Positions 22,164 through 35,000 of a stretch of DNA of 64,000 nucleotides are shown one piece after another. The notes beneath the pieces are model-generated. The model was not told where the DNA came from. It was given only the letters and a program-made list of their open reading frames with translations, and did no database searches. Positions within the stretch are counted from its first letter, which is position 1; the number at the start of each line of letters is the position of its first letter. The stretch spans positions 159,714-223,713 of the forward strand of contig NW_019774003.1 in the NCBI RefSeq assembly GCF_001039355.2, written 5' to 3'. Source of the stretch: Lingula anatina. Taxonomy: Eukaryota > Brachiopoda > Lingulata > Lingulida > Lingulidae. The translations under genes were made by a program, and so were the position numbers.

Positions 22164-22709
22164 CTGATACAAATAAAGAAGGTAAACATGGTATACTGGC
22201 ATTTCGCAAAAAAAAGTAAGTGGGTTTTTTTTTTCTTTTTTTTTTTTAACAAAATGTAGCCTACTGAACATTTAAAATAAATATCATACACTTTACAAAT
22301 AAATGTCATTATGATTGTTATCATCTTTATCAATATCATCTAATATTCATAACATTATTATGCTAGAGGTTTTCTGGTGAAATAAAACATTTAGTCTTTC
22401 ATAAACCTTCACCAATTAAATCCTTACACACAACTATTAATAAATAATAATAAAATTAATTTAAAGTCTCATATCCTTAAATGCTCAGTAGACTTTAAAA
22501 CACTAAAATACTATAGCATTAAAAACAAGTTGTAAAACCATAGTTAAGTCATCATACAAATCAAAACTACATGCCCAACAATGAAATTATTCTACCCCAT
22601 CTATATAACACCTATCAATAAACTACACCTCCATCAAAATCCACTATTCCGTCCTAGACACCCATCCACTCCCACTCACAACTATACACACCCAATATAC
22701 TATACTCAC

Positions 22710-22826
22710 CAGGGGGCACTTTGATAGCATCTCCATTAGTAACAGTTTTTAACATGGCCTTAAAAGTATCTGGAAAACCGCCATCCTTTTGATTCAAAGA
22801 GCTCCAGCATTTTGAATCATTCCCTT
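22710..22826 (-). CDS. ADAM10: Duplicate of ADAM10 copy A exon 15
   Basis: 117 nt, two nucleotide differences from 26568-26684, one of which changes Ile to Thr. Splice sites intact. Confidence 0.8.
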
Positions 22827-23332
22827 CTACAATTAGGAAAATATAGCACATATCTCAGTTGAATGTCAGAATTATTTCAGAAAATTATCCTGTTAAAAAA
22901 ATGATACACGTAGAAACTGTGAGTTATATACTTATCCAACCACAATTTAAAATACATTTTATAACAACTACGACATTAACCACTGGCTTGACTGGCAATC
23001 TCAGTAAAACTCGGACTGGGCCAGTAGATTTTATTCAGCAGAAACATGTGCTCAATTTGTAATAATTTGTTTAATGTTCAGACTTAATGTTGATATACTT
23101 ATTTTTAAACAACATTTTAAAAATCCCATATTTTTGTTCTTAATTGTAATAGAAAGTCTGTTTAATCTTAGTGTGTTAATTCAAGTATTTTTCTTTTTTT
23201 TTGAAAACTGGACATGGGCCAGTGAATTTGTGTTTTGGCCAGTAAATTCTCAGACCCTAAAGGTCCCAATGGTCTGTAACTTGAAAAGTCTTTGCACAGA
23301 CTGTTATTATAACAGAAAGAAAACCAACATAC

Positions 23333-23459
23333 CTCGACAAGATACATAACATAAGGATGTCTTGTCAACTTTTTTATCTTTAAGATCAGCTTTAATGAAG
23401 CACTCCTCCCAGCGGACATTATTACTCTCCATTCTTTCACATATAGACCCAGTGCATTC
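23333..23459 (-). CDS. ADAM10: Duplicate of ADAM10 copy A exon 14
   Basis: Same 127 nt as 27192-27318, with intact splice sites. Part of the tandem unit joined at N23566, so probably the other allele rather than an extra exon. Confidence 0.8.
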
Positions 23460-24818
23460 CTAAAGAGAAAATGGAAAACGTCTTTAACCACTATAAAGTT
23501 GATTACCTGGTTAATATTGAAGTGAGTTATCCTTACCTGACAAAATTCCTTACACTATCAAACTANCTTCCAAGTCACTGGCGTTTCGTTCTTATTAGAA
23601 CTCTTCAGGTGTGCATAGGCTATGAAAGGAATGGTATTAATATGTTGAATATCAACAAACTACATGTATATTAATACACATGATTAATATTCCGCACAAA
23701 CTGTAACTATTCACCTCCATAGCCAGCAACACGACGCCACATTCAAAACACGGAAATCCAGCAAATTGGTCACATTCTTAGTAGCAGTCAAATATCAACT
23801 AAAATATTACCAGAACTGCTTTTAATGATACTGCTAATATATTTCTGTCATAAATCATAACATTGAATGACAATCAGATAAATCTTGGACCATGTTACTG
23901 AATCTCTGTCTTGATAAACATAATATATGCTAACAAGGATTAGAAATGTTATATGAAACACATACACAAACTGTGAAGTTCTCCTCAACTACCATGCATG
24001 TATCATGGTGTTTAATCAAATGTGAAACACTGAGGAAACAACGAATTGCTCACAATCAGATGAAACTCTTTAAATAGTGCATGCTTAATTAACTATAAAG
24101 ATATATCTTTCAATCACAAACTCACATGCATGCTTGTGTGAGAATTCTCAACATTCTCAACACAAATTCTCAACATTCAGATTAAAAACAATGTAAACTT
24201 ACAGAACAACTGAATGCAAACAACAAGAATTAACACACACAGATCAACAACAACAAACCAACTTCAAAACATATATCTACACAAGTACTTCTACTAATGC
24301 CCTCCCCTGGATTACTGCCAGTTGTACTGCACACAATATCCCGTGAACAGGAAAAGCACTTTGGACGCCTTAAAAAAATCAAAGTACCTACTATAGTGTG
24401 GGATACACAAGGTGAATGGTAATGTTGATACTGTGGAGACAGTAGATTCTAATGAAAAACATGAAACTTTGTCTTCAGGACTACCAAGACTTGTCCTCTT
24501 AACATGAGAACCAGAGGATTGCTGACAAAAAGGTAAACAACACTTGCATTCACTTTGTTCAGGTTGATCATTCTTGGGGGTTTTACTACTACGCACTAAA
24601 GACTTTAAACAAAAATAACAAAAACAATCACTATCTTTGTAAGAACCACCTTGTCTTAGGTACACTTCCCAAGCTAATGACTGGTGCTAGAAGCAGCCTC
24701 TTCACTGACATCAACATGCCAGTACCTTAAAACGACTTTCCAACACTTTGCACCTGGGTGAATGTCTCTTGGGCATGATATAATTTTCAATTAATGATGA
24801 AATAAAAACTATGTTCAA

Positions 24819-24822
<4 letters not shown>

Positions 24823-24896
<74 letters not shown>
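24823..24896. repeat. TA microsatellite
   Basis: Counterpart of 20959-21020, followed here by a short T run. Confidence 0.95.
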
Positions 24897-24905
<9 letters not shown>

Positions 24906-25612
24906 TTTTCAGCTGTGTAACACTGATATCTTAATATAATACAAGTCTGTACTGTCAACACTGAAAGTATAAAAAGATAGATAAACCTATTATTTATTGG
25001 GCATTCTTGTACATTATAATAATAAATAACAGAAAAATACTTTTCATCAGTTTATACAAGTTTAACTCCTTTTCATGGATTATACTCAGTATTACATTTT
25101 TTGTGTTTTTTCATCTTACTTAAATCAATATGAAAAGAAATAGCATGAAGAGAGATATGCAGAAAATTCAACATTCAACTTGACATTCATTCAAGATAAG
25201 ACACAAGACTGCCCCTGTAGTTACTCGGAACATTGCAAAATATAGTACCTGTCAGAAATGTAGAAAATCGATAAGTTATAGGTTATTTTGGTTCCTAAAT
25301 TTTTTTACATATTCAAAATCAAATGTCAAACTAAAAAAAAAGAAAAAAAAAACTGAAAAGATTAAGAAAAATCATCTTCACCTGCGTTTGGCACAATTCA
25401 AAAGAACTATTATATACTATAGTATACTATCTGTGTGTTTGCTTATAAAAAAAAACTGGGAAGAATGTTGTAATATGTGCCTGAAGCTTGGTGTGGCACG
25501 TCTTGGTCTAGTGGGTTTAAAGAGCGGAGAATTGCAGTGTGTGATGCGCCATGTCAGGTGAAGGATACAATGCAACGTTTCTACTACAATAATCTTACAT
25601 GAAGCTGTTGGT

Positions 25613-25618
25613 TTTATT
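25613..25618 (-). terminator. Possible polyadenylation signal of ADAM10 copy A
   Basis: AATAAA on the minus strand about 340 nt after the TAG. The equivalent in the other tandem unit is at 21732-21737. Confidence 0.4.
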
Positions 25619-25955
25619 CATGGTGTATCAAATTACATTGAATCACAACAAATGCAAGAAAGAATTAATTCACAATTTATATGACCAAACTTGTAACATT
25701 CTCCTCCACTTTTTCACTGCTGACTAAAATTCTTACAGACTACTGTTTGTGGTTTTTATAAAGACAAGTCTGGAAATATCTTCTTATAAGACAGATTTAA
25801 AAGGATATTACATTTGGTAATCTTAAAGAAACACACATTTTCCTTTCTTTTTTTGTTCTTTCTTTCTTTTTAAAAAGTATTTACAATACCAGTCTACTTC
25901 TCAACTTAAAATAATACAATCAATGATTAAGTGTCTCCTGGTTAAAAAGTTAGTT

Positions 25956-26044
25956 CTAGAGTCTTGACAAGGGTCCATTAGCATCCACCTCTCGACAGTT
26001 ATTAAACACATCACAGTAGCCAGCAAAATTGTTGCATGGCGCAC
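25956..26044 (-). CDS. ADAM10: ADAM10 copy A exon 16 with premature-looking stop
   Basis: Encodes [20 protein letters not shown] and DANGPLSRL, then TAG (25956-25958). Human reads GPLARLKKAIF and continues to the membrane helix. The duplicate exon at 22075-22163 has the same stop. An AATAAA lies at 25613-25618 (minus strand). Confidence 0.88.
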
Positions 26045-29000
26045 CTGATACAAATAAAGAAGGTAAACATGGTATACTGGCATTTTGCAAAAAAAAGTAA
26101 GTGGTTTTTCTTTTCTTTTTTTTTTTTTAACAAAATGTAGCCTACTGAACATTTAAAATAAATATCATACACTTTACAAATAAATGTCATTATGATTGTT
26201 ATCATCTTTATCAATATCATCTAATATTCATAACATTATTATGCTAGAGGTTTTCTGGTGAAATAAAACATTTAGTCTTTCATAAACCTTCACCAATTAA
26301 ATCCTTACACACAACTATTAACAAATAATAATAAAATTAATTTAAAGTCTCATATCCTTAAATGCTCAGTATAGCATTAAAAACAAGTTGTAAAACCATA
26401 GTTAAGTCATCATACAAATCAAAACTACATGCCCAACAATGAAATTATTCTACCCCATCTATATAACACCTATCAATAAACTACACCTCCATCAAAATCC
26501 ACTATTCCGTCCTAGACACCCATCCACTCCCACTCACAACTATACACACCCAATATACTATACTCACCAGGGGGCACTTTGATAGCATCTCCATTGGTAA
26601 CAATTTTTAACATGGCCTTAAAAGTATCTGGAAAACCGCCATCCTTTTGATTCAAAGAGCTCCAGCATTTTGAATCATTCCCTTCTACAATTAGGAAAAT
26701 ATAGCACATATCTCAGTTGAATGTCAGAATTATTTCAGAAAATTATCCTGTTAAAAAAATTATACACGTAGAAACTGTGAGTTATATACTTATCCAACCA
26801 CAATTTAAAATACATTTTATAACAACTATGACATTAACCACTGGCTTGACTGGCAATCTCAGTAAAACTCGGACTGGGCCAGTAGATTTTATTCAGCAGA
26901 AACATGTGCTCAATTTGTAATAATTTGTTTAATGTTCAGACTTAATGTTGATATACTTATTTTTAAACAACATTTTAAAAATCCCATATTTTTGTTCTTA
27001 ATTGTAATAGAAAGTCTGTTTAATCTTAGTGTGTTAATTCAAGTATTTTTCTTTTTTTTTTGAAAACTGGACATGGGCCAGTGAATTTGTGTTTTGGCCA
27101 GTAAATTCTCAGACCCTAAAGGTCCCAATGGTCTGTAACTTGAAAAGTCTTTGCACAGACTGTTATTATAACAGAAAGAAAACCAACATACCTCGACAAG
27201 ATACATAACATAAGGATGTCTTGTCAACTTTTTTATCTTTAAGATCAGCTTTAATGAAGCACTCCTCCCAGCGGACATTATTACTCTCCATTCTTTCACA
27301 TATAGACCCAGTGCATTCCTAAAGAGAAAATGGAAAACGTCTTTAACTACTATAAAGTTGATTACCTGGTGAATATTGAAGTGAGTTATCCTTACCTGAC
27401 AAAATTCCTTACACTATCAAATTAACAGTGTGAAGGCTTACTGAAAAATCAAAAAAAGGCTTTACACTATTCAAATTCTTTGCTATGTCAAAAGGGCAAT
27501 AACTGCTCATATGAATGAGATATTTAAATCAATAAGTTTTATGCTACACAGGATGCACAAGGTACCACTTGTTTATAGAAATAGGAGCTGAATACTGTGG
27601 TCAATTCATCGGTCAAAATTATTGAAGAGATATGTAAGTGTCAAAACATTATGTACTCCCCTACACATCAACAATATAATAATAATAATAATAGTAAATC
27701 ATTGATGTTAGAATTTATTGTCATTTTGTTGTTTGTTGATCATTTGACTACCATTGTTAGGTATCAGGGGATTGAGAATTACCAGAGCGTCTACTGATTA
27801 AATATCACATTACAACAATTTCAAAAAAACTATTCTAAGATCTCCGACACTACGATCCTGGGAAGGGACTTCGACACTTCGACCTTGGAAGGGGCTTCGA
27901 CACTTCGAACCTAGTAGAGAGACCAGCGGAGAGGGCCTTTTTAAAACGTTTTCGTGCGTTTTCTATGTTTTGATTACGCACAGTCAGGTCAGTTATCTGC
28001 TACTGTTAACCATGTAAAAACGGTACTACCCGTCCATGGTCGAGCCGTTACTGTTTTAATTAAAGATTAATATATTTAAGAGTATCGTAAATTATATATA
28101 CTATTTTGTAATTAATGTAAATATCACGTAAATTAAAAAAAAAAATGTTATCATATTTTTTTTTCGGAAAAAAATGAAGGAATATGTCGGGAGCGTCCGT
28201 AGATCAAGAGACGCTCCCGATGACCTAATTTCGTAAATAGACTTCATTAACTTTTGGCGCGCTGATTGGACATCGTCCTGCAGCAGAAAATCTACCTAAG
28301 ATCGTCATGATAAAGAAAACTGGTATAAAAGATCGTTCTTGTTATAAATCAGGGTCAGTTGTTGAATAAAGCAGCGTTACGTTGATTTATCCTTGTGGTT
28401 GACTTGGTTTCTGGCGCACACACTTACGTGAAGTTTTAGACATCCGAATCTGGGATCGATCGTGAGAGTGAAAGGTTACTTGTGTAAGTGAGCGTAAGTG
28501 AACGATAGTGAGTGAAAGCTTCCTACGATTTAGTACGTTCAGTACAACATTGTGACCAAAATCTTTGTAATTTGTAGTTTAATTTAGTGTAGAAAGTGAA
28601 AAGTTTAGTTTTATAACATGACAATCATATTGTACATCAAGTAATATCCTTATAAAAGAATCTCTGAGATAAGATATACTGAAAACAGAAAAAAAACTTA
28701 CCCCTTGTTTGCATACTTTGGTATTATTTCTACAGGGTGAGTAGTCCGGCTTCAATGTTGAGTCTGGACAAGTGTAGTTTGCTCCTGTGAGATGGGAGTT
28801 AAAGCAAATATTTTACTGACATAAAAAAAAGAGTACTTCATTTATGATTTAAATTGCATGCAGTTAAAACCAGCTAAAAGTTATCATAGCATATGGTCAT
28901 ATATAAAAAAGCTGGCCATGTGAAAATCTGACTTCTAAATCTCAATTAACTATAATTATTATCACAATTTTCCATTAGGCAAACTGGTCTGTAATGCAAA

Positions 29001-32000
29001 AGTGAAATGCTCCTGTAGACCAAGGATATTTACAAATCTGTTGTTCATTGCAATCTGCAGCAGCTCTACATACAAGCTTCTTTGATTCTGGAACATATCT
29101 ACAGGTGTCCGGATCACAGCATGGCCCTTGCGACGGACTGAAAGGAAAAATTATGAATAAAAATAACCAGTTGCCATACAATTCAACTGTGATGATTTCC
29201 CTCACAATTTATCTAGCTGAAGTTGATTCCATTCATTTATAGCAATTCACAGAACAGCTTTACCCAAATTTTATGTACTTGGTTTATATGTCTATTACTG
29301 TTTAAAATGCACTAAAATGGTAAATATTTTTTTAGATCAGCTTTTTAATTACTAAATAATGAAACAAAGTCAAAATAAACAAGACAAGATCAGAAAATGC
29401 CATATTAATGGCAGATCCAGGTGGCATGCACAGAGGGAATATATAATTAGCCCCCATTTCCTTGCCCAAAAAATTACATAAAAGTTGTCCTTATGTACCA
29501 TTTTATATTTTCTAAGCGAAGCAAGGTGAAATTTTTCATGCTTGTTTTCCCCTTCAGTAAACTGCTGCATCTGGCACTGTAACAATCCATATTTCCCCTT
29601 ACCTACACACTGTGTCAGGCTTTCTTTTACATGCATTACTGCTACTGCCACTTTCTACTGCTGGGTTGCAGCACTTGTCTGTACATTCCCCATTGCTGTT
29701 GGCAAATCCACAGTCACATTCCTCTCCTTCTTCTACTATGTTGTTTCCACAGAAAGCAGCTTCACTACCTGTGGCACAGAAGATAATATAGGATTTATGC
29801 AACAGAAGATATAAAATGTATGCTTCATGTAGCACCTAATCTATTAGACTGTAGAGAAAAATCAAAATAGGTTTTAAAGTAATAAATATTAAATCAAATT
29901 ACCAATTTTTTTGTTAAAATTCATCCAACAAGATACTGACTCAACTATTTTCTCTTACAAATGTGCAAACCAGCACTTGTAAGGACAGCCAAACATTCTA
30001 GATTTGATATGAAAATCTATGGATTCATTTAGTAACTTCTTACAGTGGAAAACATCTTTAACCACTATAAAATCTATTACATGGTTAATATTGAAGTGAG
30101 TTATCCTTACCTGACAAAATTCCTTATAGTTACTATCAAATTAACAGTGTGAAGGCTTACTGAAAGAACAAAAAAGGCTGGGAACTTTTATTTGTTTTAT
30201 ACAATATTCAAATTCTTTGCTATGCCAAAAGGGTAATAACTGCTCATAAGGATGAGATATTTAAATTAATAAGTTTTACACTACACAAGGTACCACTTGT
30301 TTATAGAAATAGAAGCTGAATACTGTAGTTAATTCATCAGTCAAAATTATTGAAGAGATATGTAAGGGCGCATCCCCATAGATTTTAGATCGATCTATCC
30401 TCGTGGGGAGTCTCACTAGATTACTGTCAAATAATCCGGCTTAAATGTCCGTCCCGCCTACTACAAGCTGCAAGGGGGGTAATTAACTTTCGTGCCCGCT
30501 TAGCTGACAGCTATTTAGCGTGAACACCCAGGGAGTTAGGTCGATCTAAAGTAGGTCGATCTAATCTATGGAAATGGGGTGTAAGTGTCAAAACATTGTG
30601 TACTCCCCTACACAACAACACCAACAACAAATAATAATAATAAGATTTTAATAAGATTTTTTTAGGTATATGAACCACCAGTACACTATTATGAATAAAA
30701 TTCACCCATCTGCATAATTTTGTTTATGGGTGGTAAAAATCAGAAATTTTGAATTGGAGAATGGGTTTGTGGGTTGAAATTTTCTCTACAGTTTTGGTTA
30801 GGGTATACTTTGGTGATAAGGTGCTCGATTAAGAATGAAAATCAATATTTTGCTAGGTATAGATCTAACACACACTGAATGCCAGTAGTTAATCTTACCA
30901 ATAAGACAGTTCACTTTGTTGGCTCCCCTGTTCACAGCATCAAGAACCAGAGTGATGTTGTCTTTACTGCAAGGGGAGAACAGCTTGTTGTTTGGTTTTT
31001 CTCCAGATGTAGCACTTGCAAACATGATATAGTTCCCGTTCCTGTCACCCATTGATGTGTAGGGTGTACACTTGCTTCCCTGGTCATGCTGAAATATTTA
31101 TATTTTAGAACTTCAGTATTTATCTAATTATTTATTTATTTATTTGTTTGTTTATTAACTTATTAACTTATCTATATAGTGGTATATATATTTTTTCTTT
31201 TTTTTGGACCACTTATCTTGTCATATTTCTTTAGTCAGTTCTTAATTATTTTTTTCAACACAAAATGAGAGCAAAAAGGATCCTATGGTCATAAGGTGAT
31301 ATCCCTTTTCTCTAATCTGATAAAAACATCTATTCATCTACAATCAGTACAGTTTCATTTTGTAGATCACATTCCACATCTGAATATTTTATACTTAATC
31401 AATGACAAATGTAGTAAAATGCAGTATTTTGAATATCTCTCTCTCTTTTGTTTCTTTTCTTTTCTTTCTCGTTTTCTTAAAACCACCAGCTTTTTGTATT
31501 CTACTAAACACCAAGAGAAGGCGTGCTAAGTTAGACTGATCTACTAGTATGTAGAAAGACAGGTTCATTGCGAATGTGCCCAAGACACTATGGACTCACC
31601 GGTGACCCAAAGTTATGACCGATTTCGTGGGCCAGCGTCAGTGAGGAAACCCTGGATGGAACAGTCTGTCCATAGTTAATGAAGGTCACAATGCCTGTGT
31701 TCAGACTCTTGTACACTTTGAGGGTGCTGGTGGCTTGGCCACGCCCATATTCCTTGTACTCCTTCCATTTTTCACATATGCCACCAAATGCCCCTTAAGA
31801 AGAAGTCACATTTTTATTTTGTGCGTGTGTGTATGTGTGTGTGCATGCATGCATGACTTCCATCGATGAATAATTACATAAACAATAACTAAATATTTAT
31901 GTGATTTAATGTATGATTAAAAATTCATGTTTAAAAAGTTTCATCAGTTTGGTAGATAGTAAAAATCAAATACCCTTTTGAAGATGGCCAAATGTTGAAA

Positions 32001-35000
32001 TACTTCACAAGAGTTTTCTTTTTCTAGGTTTGTGACAAAAGAACTTTTCATCTCAAATAAATAAATAAAGAAATATGATAACATATTGACCATGAATTAC
32101 AAAATCTTTCTCCTGTCCACCACAAAAGGAAACAAAGATTGCACCACTTACTTTTTGATCCCTCCCACGCCAGTCCCAGGGTGCCTCCAGTGAAATCACG
32201 ATACGTGAACATGTACGCCAGGCAGTACTTGTCGTGGTTCATTTTAGAGTTTAGGTTAAGGAAGTGGATGACAGATATATATCTAATGCAGAAGTCTTTA
32301 ACAGCTGCTAGTGAGCAGTCACTACGCTTGAAAATCTGAAATGTAACATTAAATGGCAGTCTGAGATCATACTTCTGGTCCATGGCAATTAACCACAAAG
32401 TTGGGGATTTTGTAAAAAATCTATTAAACTATGTTAAAAGTTAAAATAGTAACTGTAAATTTTATACTGCAACTGCAGCCTTCACTCACTCTGACAACAT
32501 GAGAGGTACTTCACAGAAAAGCCAACAGGCCTGTTTTCTGGTGCTTCTCATCATATCTGTTGAAACTGCCATAGTAACATGCGTAAGGCACAAACACATA
32601 CAAAAAACATTTTACTGCTTTTGATGCCTAGAAAAAAGACCCATTGTTGAGTTTCTCACATAAACAAACAAGCAACGAATGCAAGCTACATCATTTTTGG
32701 GTCCTTTTCTCTTGTCATATGCAGTGGTATTAGTCATTTACAACATTTGTCGACAAGGCCTATGTAATATGTGTATTTTAAAATACACCTTGCTGACTCA
32801 TGGTATATCTAATACTTACCCTCACTCTTTGAACACGGAAACTATAACCAGTCAGTTTCTTGGATCCATCATATGTCTCAAATATTGTGTTCTGATATAT
32901 GTCCTTGATGGCCGTGACATGGGTATGAAACATGGCTATAATGGCTTCTTCTGTACGCATGTCATCCTGTGGGTTGAATAAAAATGAAAACATAAAGAGA
33001 ATATTTAAAATTTGATTAAAGCACTAGTTCACTTGACATCACGACATAGAACCCATTCTATTAAAATCTAAAAACATAAAAGGCAAACAAAAAAATAAAA
33101 TCCTTCCTTAGAAAACTTTTATACAAAAATTCTAAAAATATATAAACAAACAAATAGGAAATAAAATCAAGACTAAAAAAAAAATTATATAAATAATGCA
33201 TAATATACAGACATTAATAAACAAGGACTGGAGTGGAAAAAATAGAGCAGGGTAAATACAGTAGAGTACAGCAGAGTAGAGCAAAGGAGAGTAGATTAGA
33301 GCAGAGAAGAGTACATACAATAGAACAGAGCAGAGTAGAACAAAATATTCAAGGTGCAGCAAGTTGGACGTCAACTATATAACATACACTATACATTTGT
33401 CTCATGTGATCCCACAGTGCAGGGTCTGACTGTAAGAGCAGACTGCAGGTGTTTTTTTGCGGAGTGAATAAAGTGACAGTCGCTCTCTTCTGCCAGTTTT
33501 CTTCCTCTCGTTTCACCCTGTTCAAAGCCTCAGAATAGATATTGTGCTCCCTCTGATGATCTTCCCTGGTAGCCGTCCTGTAACTTTTCTGGAAACATAA
33601 ACATGGGTGTCAGGACTGCATACTCCAATGTTAAATATAGGTGTCAGCAATGAATATTTTCTTGCTTTACATCTATAGGTGTCAAGACTATTTACTTCTC
33701 AGGTTAAAAATTAAATACTCATTTTGACTGTCATTTGATAGTTTTCACTAAGATATTGGATTTATTTTGATGCTCTCTATTGTGTACTTGTTAACATGCC
33801 ATTTATATGGCAAAGAAATAGTTAACTGTCTAGATATAATATACATCACTTGGATCCAAGAGCTCCATTTATAACAAACCCTGCAGAAGCAAGAAGTCAC
33901 ATTTACTTCTTATAATCAAGGACCTTTTTACAAAGAACTTGAAACTCTTAAATTCTTCTTACTTCCAAAACTGTTCTAAATTCTTTAGTTCAAAATACAA
34001 TAGACAGAAATCTTTTTTTAGTATGAATATTTAAGTACACAATGAGCAGTATTCAGAGAAAAATTTATCTCGTAATGTCAACACTAATTCAACAATCAGC
34101 ATGGCATAACATATCCATACGGGTTGAAAAATTAATATCTAGGAAAATATACTCTCTTTGTCCTCCCTCCTTTTTAATTTAAAAAAAATTGCCATATAAA
34201 GGTGTAATACACATTGTATAATTAAATACAATTTTACCTACTTTCTTTACATCCACAGCAGAATTCTGAACTCTGCTCATCCAGTCTGCAATGTCACTAT
34301 TGCTATTTCCACACTGAGCAGTACCAGCTGCACTGCGGATATGCCTGAAAAAATAAAAAATAATACAATCACCAGGATAACTTTAAAACAAGGGACCCAT
34401 TTCACAACAATTCTAAAAGTTTTGGGTTGACCAAATACCACTCAGCTTGCATAGACTTCAAAATAAAATTCACTGTGAGATATTGTTTTAGAGCATTTCA
34501 TAAAAGATTGGCCCAGAATAAATCTAATGCAAAACTCAAAATGCAAAGATTTTTTGGCATATTAACAATGATAATATTGGCCCAAAAGTAATGCGAACAG
34601 ATAACTGATAATTCTACTCATAGCCATATCATGTGGAGTTATTTTGTTGGTACAGCAATGAAAATTGTGGTAGAGGAGACCTTGTACACAATAAAACAAT
34701 GTGGCACAACAGTTTGTGAAATAGGCACACTGTCTCCTTTCCAGAAACATTAGGATGTTATTTGGTATGTACCATTACTGGACCAGTGTTTGTCCTGCTA
34801 AAGATCATGTGAATACTGTGCTTGCTCAACCACAAGAAAAATTTGAAATAATTAAAAATCAAGCAGAGCACTGATATTGGGAGTTAATTACTACTTTTGT
34901 CCAGTATCAATAATTAATGGTTTTTCTCAAAAAAGTGAAAAAAGGTTTAAGATAATTTTGATCAGCTTTCAACTGCAGTTTGTGTTATTGCTTGCAAATA

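Larger units (their letters stand above)
19702..23565. repeat. Tandem unit 1 (3.9 kb) of copy A 3' region
   Basis: Nearly identical to 23567-27422, including ADAM10 exons 14-16, TA microsatellite and flanking motifs, with scattered substitutions and small indels. The two units meet at the single N at 23566. Most likely two alleles placed in tandem by the assembler. Confidence 0.85.
23567..27422. repeat. Tandem unit 2 (3.9 kb) of copy A 3' region
   Basis: Partner of 19702-23565. This unit is contiguous with exons 1-13 of copy A, so its exons 14-16 were used for the gene model. Confidence 0.85.

Noticed and set aside
28975-29029. Copy A exon 12 read through to [11 protein letters not shown] and a stop
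   Set aside because: The U12 donor ATATCCTT with exon 13 restores conserved ADAM10 sequence, so this is intron.
33240-33350. Apparent membrane-protein frame in ADAM10 copy A intron 6
   Set aside because: Translation of a GAGCAGAGTA-type simple repeat, mirrored in copy B at about 58480-58600.
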